Of a stretch of DNA of 64,000 bases, positions 24,562 through 32,436 are shown in pieces. The DNA lies in IMG/VR virus record IMGVR_UViG_3300032397_000003, positions 1 through 64,000 of that record; one strand, written 5' to 3'. Positions within the stretch are counted from its first letter, which is position 1. Every line of letters begins with the position of its first letter. The DNA comes from a virus. The notes below the pieces were generated by a model. It was given only the letters and a program-made list of their open reading frames with translations, did no database searches and was not told where the DNA came from. The translations under genes were made by a program, and so were the position numbers.

Positions 24562-26646
24562 TTATTTATCAATTAAATCCTCTACATCATTTTTTTGTCC
24601 AAAAATATACTCTTCATATTTGTCTGTAAGTTTTCTTTCCTTAGTAACTTGTTCTTTGAGAATCTCTCTTTCTTCTATTGATTCTACTTCCATTTCAATT
24701 TTTTCAAATTCTTCCCTTAATCTAGTTACCCCTTTTTTTCTTACTTCTACAAAATCATTTAGATTAAAGTCACTATATTTATTTTTACTCTTAAAAAAAT
24801 GTTGTCCTCTCATAGAACCCTCTCTTAAAGAAGATTCCATAAAACATTCAAAACTAATATCATCTACTGTTTCTTTTAGTTTTCTTCTACCTAGTTTTCT
24901 TTCAAGAAGTCTCCAAGTTTTTCTTCCTCTTCTTTGTCTTTCCTTTAAACTGTATTTACCTTCTTCATTCATTTCTGGTCCTTCATCAACTAAATTACCA
25001 TCAGCATCTAAATTTCCTGAATCATCTAAGGAAATATCATCTTCAGGCTCATCACCAAAACCTTCTTCCTCGTCTGGTATAGTTTCACCCGCTTCTTTAG
25101 CTCTTAAAGATTCATCTACCCAAAAATCAACTACTTGACTATCATAAGGTAGAAATTTATTATATATTGTTTTTATAAGTTCTGGTGGGAGTTTTTCTCC
25201 TCCAGTAACTCTATCTTCTAATGCTACTATAACATTATTCGCTAAATCAAGTAATGAACTTTGTGCTGATATAAGATCATTATTTGTTTGTGATTCTGGA
25301 TAAGGCATAGATAATGAAAATTCTATTTCATCTAATTCAAATTCCCCTGTATGTATTAAGTGAATTTTTATTAACTGAGATATATTATTTAATAATATGG
25401 ATTGGAATCTATATATAAGTCTAGCAAAAGGTTTGAATTGTTCAACATAAGATGTACCTGATTCTCCAAAACTAGAATCACTGGGGTCTATAAGTTTTCT
25501 AGGTAATAGACAAGCATTATAAATATCATCCTTAAGAAGTTCAATATCATCAATACCTTTTAATTCTATATCTGCTGCTATCTGCTCATACTCAAACAAA
25601 TCTTTGATTGTAACTATGATATCTCCAATTCCTGGTAATTCTTTTTTAGATGTACCAAATCCTGAATTTAACATTTCATTTAAAAACTCAGTAGCTTTAG
25701 CAAATTTTTCTGTAGGACTTACAATATTTGGTAAATCCAATTTGTAAATTTGTTTAGGGAACATTGCTCCTCTAGCTATTATCTGCATAGCCATAGCAGC
25801 ATCATACTGTCTATATGGAGCCATAGCGTGAATAAAAGTTGGTATACCAAATGGGACAAATGGACTTTTATTTGTTATATTTCTAAAGTGTAAAAATTTC
25901 CAAGGAGGAAGTACTTTATCTTCTACAACAAAACCAAGTAAGTACTCTTTAAAATAAGAAGCTGAATTTTTTTTATTCTGAATCATATCTATCAGATCAT
26001 TTACAGAACTTATAGAATTTCTATAGTCATGCAGTTTATGTTGTGAATCCATTAAAGCAGCATGAAGATCAACCGGAGAAAATTCCATACGTTCTTTTAA
26101 ATACCTAATAGGAATTCTTTTTATTTCATTAACCCCTACATTATCAAATCCCAGTACCCATCCTGCATTACCATATTGCACTATATCAGCAACAGTTGGT
26201 CTGAGTAACTCATTAAGATTTATATCATCAAAAAACTTTTCAATATACTTCTTAACTTTCTCCTTTGCTTCTACAAATATTATTTGGTTGTTTGAGTCTG
26301 CTTGAAGTACCTCATCTGTCATGATCTCCATGGACTTAGTAATTGGGGAGCAGTTAAAGAACAAAAGATCACAATCGTCATACACTGAAAGCATGTTAAC
26401 CCAAGAATCATTAGCTTCGTCATGGCATCCCGACATCCAGTACCGCCAGAGTTCCTTAACATCGTTTGGGAATTTCTCCGTTTGCATCCTTTCAAAGGGC
26501 TTATTCTTTTCATCTACCCCTTTTACAGTCTTGATAATATCAATTTTATTTTCAATCTTTTCAGCTTCTGGATTTATTCCAAAACCAAACATTTTTTTTA
26601 ATCTGTTAGTTATAGCACTTGATTGATCTATTTTTTTATCTGTCAT
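24562..26646 (-). CDS. portal protein, T4 gp20-like (694 aa)
   Basis: The length, the N-terminal alpha/beta region and the stretch AMAMQIIARGAMFPKQIYKLDL (about residues 280-300) followed by F-G-E-S-G-T-S-Y-V-E-Q (about 395) are characteristic of T4-type portals, which form the DNA-entry ring of the head. The C-terminal 200 residues are acidic and coiled-coil, with a DEPEDDISLDD run. It is likely the vertex initiator. A promoter motif lies 28 bases upstream. No terminase or major capsid gene is in this window. Confidence 0.8.
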   Translation of the reverse strand: MTDKKIDQSSAITNRLKKMFGFGINPEAEKIENKIDIIKTVKGVDEKNKPFERMQTEKFPNDVKELWRYWMSGCHDEANDSWVNMLSVYDDCDLLFFNCSPITKSMEIMTDEVLQADSNNQIIFVEAKEKVKKYIEKFFDDINLNELLRPTVADIVQYGNAGWVLGFDNVGVNEIKRIPIRYLKERMEFSPVDLHAALMDSQHKLHDYRNSISSVNDLIDMIQNKKNSASYFKEYLLGFVVEDKVLPPWKFLHFRNITNKSPFVPFGIPTFIHAMAPYRQYDAAMAMQIIARGAMFPKQIYKLDLPNIVSPTEKFAKATEFLNEMLNSGFGTSKKELPGIGDIIVTIKDLFEYEQIAADIELKGIDDIELLKDDIYNACLLPRKLIDPSDSSFGESGTSYVEQFKPFARLIYRFQSILLNNISQLIKIHLIHTGEFELDEIEFSLSMPYPESQTNNDLISAQSSLLDLANNVIVALEDRVTGGEKLPPELIKTIYNKFLPYDSQVVDFWVDESLRAKEAGETIPDEEEGFGDEPEDDISLDDSGNLDADGNLVDEGPEMNEEGKYSLKERQRRGRKTWRLLERKLGRRKLKETVDDISFECFMESSLREGSMRGQHFFKSKNKYSDFNLNDFVEVRKKGVTRLREEFEKIEMEVESIEEREILKEQVTKERKLTDKYEEYIFGQKNDVEDLIDK

Positions 26647-26669
26647 TGTATTCTCTCATAAAAATTATT

Positions 26670-27863
26670 TTATTTATTAGTATTAAAAAATTCTTCATGT
26701 TTATTATAATGTTTTTGTAAAAAATACTCTTCTTCCAATCTTTCATAATTTTCAATATACCACTCAATTTTATCTTTGTTTTCTTCGACAAATTTTAAAT
26801 AAATATTTCTTTGCTTTGAATATTTAGTCTTATTAGCAGGAATTTGTAGTATCTTTAGAATTCTATAAAAAGAGGCATAACCTAAAATATGATTATGATT
26901 TTTATTATATAATTCAAATAATTCAGTTATTTCAATTATATCAAAATAATATTGTAGTATGAAAGATATATCTAATTCAACATATCCTGCATGGGATTTA
27001 CCTACATTCACTTTATTTTCTATTCTCTTCTTCCCACCTTTTTCTCCTGCTCTTTTCATTATAGATGGATCATCATTTTTAGTTTTCATTTCTTTTTCTT
27101 TTTGCTTTACTATAATATCTGGATTATCTTTAAAAGCTTGTTTGATATTATTTATTTTTTCTTGTTTTTGATCTGGAGTTTTATTTTCCCAATTTTCAGA
27201 TAATTTTTTATTTGCATTAAGTTTTATGTCTGGATTTTGCTCTAAGGTTATTTTTAAATTTTTAACTTGATTCTCTACTATTTCAGGATTATCCTTTTTT
27301 GTTTTACTAGCTTTTTTTCCAGCATTTTTCATTATAGAGGGATCATTTCTTTTAGTTTCCATTTCTTTTACTTTCTTTTTCTTCTCGTAGTCTGGAATGT
27401 TATTTATAGTTTTTTTATAATTTTGTACCCGTTTCTCCTCATTTTCTTTAGATAACCCCCTACCACCATCTCCTCCATTTCTCATATTGGTTAAAATACC
27501 TAATTTTTTATCAGCTCTACCAATCATTTTTATAAAAAATCTTTCCAATAAATAAGAAGTTTCTTCTTCTAAATTTTCACAAATTTTATAAATTACAACC
27601 TCTTTTCCTTCACGATGAATCTTATTTATTGTATTAACTTTATGTCTATTGTATTTTGGTTTTTCTTCTTGAATCGATTCTGCTTCATATTTTTTAATTC
27701 TATTAGCTTCATTTAAATGATCGTTCAGTCTTAAATCTTTTCCTTTACCAATATAAAATGGGGCACAGGGAAAGTCGATACCAATCCCATTTTCTTGATA
27801 ACTATAAATTCCTGGTTTTAATGGATTACAATAAACGTATACATAAAATCTTAAATCATTCAT
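26670..27863 (-). CDS. GIY-YIG homing-type endonuclease with repeated DNA-binding modules (397 aa)
   Basis: I start at MNDLRFYVYVYCNP because an AGGT site precedes it; an in-frame ATG 21 bases upstream has none. The YVYVY strand and the F-Y-I-G-K-G motif (about residues 37-42), plus a later R-N-G-G-D-G-G-R-G, mark the GIY-YIG nuclease domain. The rest is basic, with two similar modules (E-M-x-T-K-x-x-D-P-S-I-M-K-x-A-G) like NUMOD DNA-binding repeats. It is a free-standing homing endonuclease between the portal and a phosphoesterase. Its last codons form the portal promoter. A C-terminal relic of a relative lies at 60021-60119. Confidence 0.85.
   Translation of the reverse strand: MNDLRFYVYVYCNPLKPGIYSYQENGIGIDFPCAPFYIGKGKDLRLNDHLNEANRIKKYEAESIQEEKPKYNRHKVNTINKIHREGKEVVIYKICENLEEETSYLLERFFIKMIGRADKKLGILTNMRNGGDGGRGLSKENEEKRVQNYKKTINNIPDYEKKKKVKEMETKRNDPSIMKNAGKKASKTKKDNPEIVENQVKNLKITLEQNPDIKLNANKKLSENWENKTPDQKQEKINNIKQAFKDNPDIIVKQKEKEMKTKNDDPSIMKRAGEKGGKKRIENKVNVGKSHAGYVELDISFILQYYFDIIEITELFELYNKNHNHILGYASFYRILKILQIPANKTKYSKQRNIYLKFVEENKDKIEWYIENYERLEEEYFLQKHYNKHEEFFNTNK
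26674..26682 (-). promoter_or_regulatory. TACTAATAA-type promoter motif overlapping the end of a GIY-YIG gene
   Basis: Minus-strand AATACTAATAAATAAAA, 28 bases before the portal start. The motif overlaps the last codons (Asn-Thr-Asn-Lys-stop) of the GIY-YIG gene. Confidence 0.6.
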
Positions 27864-27901
27864 ACTATTACCTATTCTTATCATTTAATTTTAATAGAAA
27901 A

Positions 27902-28004
27902 TTGCCGTAATCTATTATTTATTAGTATAGAAACTTTGGAAGAATATAAAAGGATAAGACTCTTATATTCTTATCAGTCGGCAAACCTATCCAAAATTTC
28001 TATA
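27902..28004. repeat. interleaved inverted repeats, candidate structured RNA/terminator region
   Basis: TATAGAAACTTTGG (27926-27939) pairs with CCAAAATTTCTATA (27991-28004) with one mismatch. Inside, AAGAATATAA (27940-27949) pairs with TTATATTCTT (27963-27972). TTGCCG (27902-27907) can also pair with CGGCAA (27979-27984), which crosses the outer stem. It lies just after the A1-like gene and before the GIY-YIG gene on the minus strand, so it may act as a terminator or processing site. Confidence 0.5.
27919..27927 (-). promoter_or_regulatory. TACTAATAA-type promoter motif
   Basis: Minus-strand TATACTAATAAATAAT, upstream of the GIY-YIG gene. It touches the left arm of an imperfect inverted repeat (27926-27939 with 27991-28004). 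Confidence 0.5.
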
Positions 28005-28007
28005 CTA

Positions 28008-29567
28008 CTATAACTTCCATTCATTATTGATATATACTATTGCTTGTTTCATACCATTTTCAAATAGTATACCATTTCCATGTAACCAAGATGAAGCACC
28101 ATCACTATTATATAATTGTTGTAATTCACAAAGACAAGGTATCTGTAATACATCCCTCCAAATATTATATGAATGACTATGTCCTATAATAGCTTTATTA
28201 TATGCTATTTCTATTCCTCTAAAACTACCCTTTGATCCATTACTTCCAGCATGCCCATGAGTATTCATTTCACATCCATTGATAATAAAAGATTGCCCTT
28301 TTCTCAGAAAAATATGATTACTGATAGTAAAATGTTTTTTAAGATACTCTTCAATTGGATTTTTATTATTGGCTAAATAAAGAAATAATTCAGCTCCTAT
28401 TTTCATATTTGCTACATCTTTTACAAATTCCCCTTCCTCTAGATATCTATTTACAAAATAATTATGATTAGAATGTATATGATAAAATTTTATATCTGGG
28501 AATTCTTTCTGCCACTGTTCTAAAAAATTACCTAAATAATTTAATTCTTTTTCTAAAGATTGTTGATGTTCATCTACTTGAGTTCTTAATCCATTTTTAT
28601 TTTTTGTATGAGGATTTATAGATAAAGCATCGAAACTATCATGTATAAATATATTTTTAGGTTCACATAGAGAGGTAACTTCTTTAAATAGTGTCATAGC
28701 TTTTTGAGATTCTACTCCTATATGAGGTTCACATATAAGTGAGTTTACTTTTAAATTTGTAACTTTATTATTTGTATAATATTTATTTAAATCTTGAAAT
28801 CCTTTACCGTCAAAGCGAATTGCACGTTGATGAAAGATTTTATCATCCTTTACTTCTATAATCCATCCAGCTAAACAATTATCTTCTTTAGCTATTTGTC
28901 CTTGTCTTGTATTTGCATAAGTAGGTGTACATATAGTTCCAGTACTTAATACAATATGAGGTGTTTCATTATGTTGTTTTGGAATAGTATTTAACATTTG
29001 TTTTGAATGAGCTATGATAAGAGATTGTTTTTTACCCCCATATCTTTGTAATCCTGATAAGGGTAATATCTGTTGGGGACTTAACATAAAATCTTTTGCT
29101 ATAAGATTACTATTAAAAATATACTCAGTTATAAAATATTTTGAATATTTTTCTATAGTAGCTTCTGAAAATGAATCGTTACTATTAACCCCCCTCATAA
29201 CAAATAAGAGTGGTTGAGCTTGATTAAATTCACAGTAATTAAGTATAGACTCCCAGAATAATTCATTTATTTTTGAATTAGGTATAATAGATGATATAAA
29301 ATATTTCTTATTCTTTTCTTTATTTGTAAATTTTATATCTATGTCTTCTCTAGCTACAGTATTTTTATTTGTTATTAGTTCCTTCTTAGCCAATGTAAAT
29401 GAACCATAATACTTATCTATTAAAGATTCATTATATTTACCATGGCTCCTATAATAACCTCTAGTTATTTCTTTATTATTTTTTTTAAAAAACTCATTAT
29501 GTAAACACTGAATATCCTCTAGTACTGATTTCTTTGTTCCAGTTAAAAGTTTTTGATTGATTGTCAT
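28008..29567 (-). CDS. metallophosphoesterase, T5 A1-like (519 aa)
   Basis: Metal-binding signatures in order are F-I-H-D-S-F-D (about residue 305), H-S-N-H-N (about 364), T-H-G-H-A-G (about 435) and G-H-S-H-S (about 462), as in calcineurin-type phosphoesterases. The N-terminal part, with R-G-Y-Y-R-S-H-G-K-Y, is a DNA-binding-like head domain. Length and plan resemble phage T5 A1, needed for host DNA destruction and second-step DNA transfer. That link is from memory of the family. It points away from the plus-strand island, with divergent promoter motifs between. Confidence 0.75.
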   Translation of the reverse strand: MTINQKLLTGTKKSVLEDIQCLHNEFFKKNNKEITRGYYRSHGKYNESLIDKYYGSFTLAKKELITNKNTVAREDIDIKFTNKEKNKKYFISSIIPNSKINELFWESILNYCEFNQAQPLLFVMRGVNSNDSFSEATIEKYSKYFITEYIFNSNLIAKDFMLSPQQILPLSGLQRYGGKKQSLIIAHSKQMLNTIPKQHNETPHIVLSTGTICTPTYANTRQGQIAKEDNCLAGWIIEVKDDKIFHQRAIRFDGKGFQDLNKYYTNNKVTNLKVNSLICEPHIGVESQKAMTLFKEVTSLCEPKNIFIHDSFDALSINPHTKNKNGLRTQVDEHQQSLEKELNYLGNFLEQWQKEFPDIKFYHIHSNHNYFVNRYLEEGEFVKDVANMKIGAELFLYLANNKNPIEEYLKKHFTISNHIFLRKGQSFIINGCEMNTHGHAGSNGSKGSFRGIEIAYNKAIIGHSHSYNIWRDVLQIPCLCELQQLYNSDGASSWLHGNGILFENGMKQAIVYINNEWKL

Positions 29568-29597
29568 TGAATTTTTAATTCTCCTTTAAAAGATTGT

Positions 29598-29607
29598 TTA
29601 CTAATAA
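29598..29607 (+). promoter_or_regulatory. TACTAATAA-type promoter motif (plus)
   Basis: TTACTAATAA, 36 bases before the plus-strand gene 29644-30354. Confidence 0.55.
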
Positions 29608-29621
29608 TATTAAAATATTTT

Positions 29622-29633
29622 TTAATTAGTATA
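29622..29633 (-). promoter_or_regulatory. TACTAATTAA-type promoter motif (minus)
   Basis: Minus-strand TATACTAATTAA, about 55 bases before the A1-like gene. It forms a divergent pair with the motif at 29598-29607. Confidence 0.5.
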
Positions 29634-29643
29634 AGGGATAAAT

Positions 29644-30354
29644 ATGGAAAGATATAAACGAAAATATGATGAAAATATTTTTATGGGCGAGACGATGTCA
29701 ATGTTAGAAATGGTTTTACATCCTGATAATTATGTAAATTTAATAAAAGATAAAATAATTAGTTTTTATAATAAAAACATATTTACAGATATAAATGATT
29801 TAATAGTATCACTAAATAGTTACTTAATAGATGAAAAAATACAATTTAAGTTATCAGATAAAAAACTATCTAAATATGATAGTGGTTTACAATCAGCTAG
29901 ATATTATCCCAAAGCTAATGTAATAGTAATTTTATATACTGATGACATTTTAAATGCCTTTAAAATGAGAGGTCAAACTAATGACTATTCAGATTTTAAA
30001 TGGTTTTTAGAAGACTTTGAAGAATTTCTTGGGCATGAAACAATTCATCGTATGCAATCATTTAAAGATAAAGTTAATAACATAAAAGCTACATCGACCG
30101 AAAATGAAAAGGAACATTATTCACAAACTAAAGAAATAATGTCCTATGCATGGCAAATTGTGCAAACATTCAAAATGTATGGGAAAGATGAAGATTATAT
30201 AAAATTTATATTATCAAGTAAAAGAGATGAACCAAATGTAAAAGTTATAAATTTTATTCCTGTATTTAAAAAATATTATAATTTATTTGATAAAGATTCT
30301 AATGTAATGAAATTACTATATAAATATATTTATTTATATATTGATAATAAATAG
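29644..30354 (+). CDS. tagged HExxH metallopeptidase-like protein, plus-strand copy (236 aa)
   Basis: The start is MERYKRKYDENIFMGE. A zinc-peptidase motif H-E-T-I-H-R-M-Q lies at about residues 131-138, and a likely third ligand Glu in K-E-I-M-S-Y-A at about residue 164. The same two blocks (H-E-x-(I/V)-H-R-x-Q and E-I-M-x-Y-A) occur in the 236-residue minus-strand protein 33483-34193, so the two are paralogs. Head-packaged proteases that act on host proteins or on the prohead are possible roles. Confidence 0.75.
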   Translation: MERYKRKYDENIFMGETMSMLEMVLHPDNYVNLIKDKIISFYNKNIFTDINDLIVSLNSYLIDEKIQFKLSDKKLSKYDSGLQSARYYPKANVIVILYTDDILNAFKMRGQTNDYSDFKWFLEDFEEFLGHETIHRMQSFKDKVNNIKATSTENEKEHYSQTKEIMSYAWQIVQTFKMYGKDEDYIKFILSSKRDEPNVKVINFIPVFKKYYNLFDKDSNVMKLLYKYIYLYIDNK

Positions 30355-30363
30355 GTATAAATA

Positions 30364-31014
30364 ATGGATGATCAATCAAATAGATTAACAAAATCATCGG
30401 GATTTACAATAGCCGATATCGTGAAATTATCTTGGAAATACTACCGTTCCAAAGAAGGTGATAATAAAAATACAAGAATGAAAGTAGATATCAAATCTGC
30501 TAGAGTCACAAAAAGACAAAATTATCAGTATGATCCTTCTACAAAACAGTTTGAACAAACTGGGCGTGATATTCGTTTGGATTTTATTGTGGCATCTGAT
30601 CCTAAATCATATAAGAAAACTGACAACATTAAAATACATAAATATCCCGTGACGTTTATCATTCATTCTTTAGAATTAGGGATGTTTTCAACTTTCAAAC
30701 TTCGTGAAGGGGGTTTGAAAAAACCTATATTTGCAAATCCCAGTATGTCCTCTCAACAAATAGGAGAAAAAAATATTAGGAATGGAGTGGATATGCATTT
30801 TGTGTATTCCCTTATGTTTGTTTATAAAAAGTATAATTTATTATTTGGAAGGAACTATACAAGTAGACCCCCCATAAAAACTAACCCTAAAATGATACCT
30901 TATTTTGGAAAACATTCATTTTTCATCGTAAAATTTATTCTACCAAAATTGATTGGAACTAATGGTGGGATACTTGCTAATGCAATATATAAGAATGATG
31001 GAAAAAACAAATAG
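30364..31014 (+). CDS. degenerate SWIM-like paralog of 17951-18736 (216 aa)
   Basis: The segments K-V-D-I-K-S-A-R-V-T-K-R-Q (about residues 40-52) and the C-terminal R-P-P-I-K-T-N-P (about 167-174) match the V-K-I-K-S-M-K-V-N-R-K-Q and R-E-P-K-R-W-N blocks of the tagged SWIM protein. Where that protein has C-N-C-P and C-K-H, this one has A-N-P and G-K-H, so the zinc ligands are mostly lost and only the His remains. It has no tag. It may use the fold without zinc. It ends within a bidirectional terminator. Confidence 0.55.
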   Translation: MDDQSNRLTKSSGFTIADIVKLSWKYYRSKEGDNKNTRMKVDIKSARVTKRQNYQYDPSTKQFEQTGRDIRLDFIVASDPKSYKKTDNIKIHKYPVTFIIHSLELGMFSTFKLREGGLKKPIFANPSMSSQQIGEKNIRNGVDMHFVYSLMFVYKKYNLLFGRNYTSRPPIKTNPKMIPYFGKHSFFIVKFILPKLIGTNGGILANAIYKNDGKNK

Positions 31015-31041
31015 AGGGCCTAGTCGTTTAAGCCCTCTATT
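31010..31041. terminator. bidirectional terminator between converging genes
   Basis: AATAGAGGGC (31010-31019) pairs with GCCCTCTATT (31032-31041) around a 12-base loop. It lies between the stop of the plus gene 30364-31014 and the minus gene 31049-31558. U-tracts are weak on both sides. Confidence 0.7.
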
Positions 31042-31048
31042 AACTTAA

Positions 31049-31558
31049 TTACTTAGTGATTCTTTTGTATCTTTCTCTAACTACCGGAGGAGCATCCTTG
31101 TCAGCATCTCCATCAATATCATTCATATCAAGAGCAGGGGCACCTTCTTCTTCATCAAGCTCCTTTTCATCATCCTTTTTTTCTTCATCATCTTCTTCAT
31201 CTACTTTCTGCATAATACCATCTGTGATTTCTTCTACATCATCAGAATCTTCCTCTGATTCCATAAAATCATCAAAATCACTTGATGCTTCTAATTCCCA
31301 TACTGTATCAATAAGGGTAGCTACTGCTGGGTCTGTTGCTCCTATTGTATCAATAATTGAACCAATTACATCTTCTACTTGATCGATTGCATCTTCAATA
31401 ACAGAAGAATCTACTTCATCTTCTTCTCTTAATTTTCTTACTTCCCTTCTTATAGCATAAAGTTCTTTAATTGCTTTTTTTAAAGTTTTAGCTGTAGAAG
31501 GTTTTTCTTTTTTACTCTCACCAAATAGTGAAGTGTATAGTTTGTATTTTTTTGACAT
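31049..31558 (-). CDS. very acidic protein with RYKR at its C terminus (169 aa)
   Basis: The protein starts MSKKYKLYTSLFGESKKE, has a central helical part and then a strongly acidic run (E-E-D-S-D-D-V-E-E, E-E-D-D-E-E-K-K-D-D-E-K-E). It ends V-R-E-R-Y-K-R-I-T-K, a copy of the tag core at the wrong end. The acidic, helical character is like prohead core or scaffold proteins (compare T4 gp67 and gp68), but I have no sequence match. A promoter motif lies 29 bases upstream. Confidence 0.7.
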   Translation of the reverse strand: MSKKYKLYTSLFGESKKEKPSTAKTLKKAIKELYAIRREVRKLREEDEVDSSVIEDAIDQVEDVIGSIIDTIGATDPAVATLIDTVWELEASSDFDDFMESEEDSDDVEEITDGIMQKVDEEDDEEKKDDEKELDEEEGAPALDMNDIDGDADKDAPPVVRERYKRITK

Positions 31559-31586
31559 TTGAGTTATCCCTCTTTTTGTTAATTTT

Positions 31587-31595
31587 TTATTAGTA
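31587..31595 (-). promoter_or_regulatory. TACTAATAA-type promoter motif
   Basis: Minus-strand TATACTAATAAAAAAT, 29 bases before the acidic gene 31049-31558. Confidence 0.6.
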
Positions 31596-31612
31596 TATAA
31601 TTTTTAAATAAT

Positions 31613-32152
31613 TTAATTCTCATTTACAAATGTATTTATCGCTTCCCGTATACTACTTGATAGAATCCCTCTATATAATGTTAATTCGTATTGTTTATTG
31701 ATAACCTGTTTTACAAATAAACTACCGAATAGTTTTGTACATTCCATAATAAGAGGGATTTTATTTCCATTCTCATCTTTGATTATTTCTACAATAATAT
31801 CCCCTCTTTTAATAGCAATAGCTTCTTCATCTATATTACCTGATAAAGGAACTTTTAATTGTATTGGAAGCAAATCCCAAATATCGATAGCGTCTGTATT
31901 TATTTGTTGATTGATACCATCATAAGTTTCAAACATCTGAACATTGGAAGCATAAGGATGTTTTATAATAACATTATTAAGTATGTAACTAGCTACAGAT
32001 TCTTGAGTTTCCCCCATTACATCCGCTACTGTTTTTGTAATTCTTAAAATCTTACATTCAGTACCAAGTAATGTTTTAATATTAAAATCATTTAATTTTC
32101 TTAAAACCGGACTGAGTTTCTCACTCAGAGAATCCACAATAGAATATGCCAT
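31613..32152 (-). CDS. putative structural protein (179 aa)
   Basis: It starts MAYSIVDSLSEKLSPVLRKL and has mixed alpha/beta content with ELTLYRGILSSSIREAINTF near the C terminus. It lies 2 bases from the next gene and in the block with 32436-33482, so a tail or neck part is plausible. No known family is recognised. Confidence 0.65.
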   Translation of the reverse strand: MAYSIVDSLSEKLSPVLRKLNDFNIKTLLGTECKILRITKTVADVMGETQESVASYILNNVIIKHPYASNVQMFETYDGINQQINTDAIDIWDLLPIQLKVPLSGNIDEEAIAIKRGDIIVEIIKDENGNKIPLIMECTKLFGSLFVKQVINKQYELTLYRGILSSSIREAINTFVNEN

Positions 32153-32154
32153 CT

Positions 32155-32436
32155 TTATATCCTATTTATTAAGGCTAGGTGTAAACTATTTTTAAAATCT
32201 TTTTTTACTATATCATTAGCCGATCCTTGACCGAAATTATCAATAACATCCAAAATATTATACTGCTTCAATGGGCCTAATTTAATAGTTCTAACTTTTT
32301 TAGCCCACTTAGCATTATCCTTATCTGAGTTTATTTTCATAAACTCTTCAAATATATCATTTATTATTTTAGCATTAACATCTGATTTAGGATCCACTAC
32401 TGTCATTACTTCTTTATATCTTTGATATCTTTTCAT
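32155..32436 (-). CDS. tagged small protein (93 aa)
   Basis: The start is MKRYQRYKEVMTVVDPK. The short body is helical and basic. Its start overlaps the stop of 32436-33482 by one base. No function is recognised apart from the tag. Confidence 0.7.
   Translation of the reverse strand: MKRYQRYKEVMTVVDPKSDVNAKIINDIFEEFMKINSDKDNAKWAKKVRTIKLGPLKQYNILDVIDNFGQGSANDIVKKDFKNSLHLALINRI

Noticed and set aside
27968-28000. Simple intrinsic terminator after the A1-like gene
   Set aside because: The hairpin is good, but no U-tract follows on the minus strand. It is reported as a structured repeat instead.
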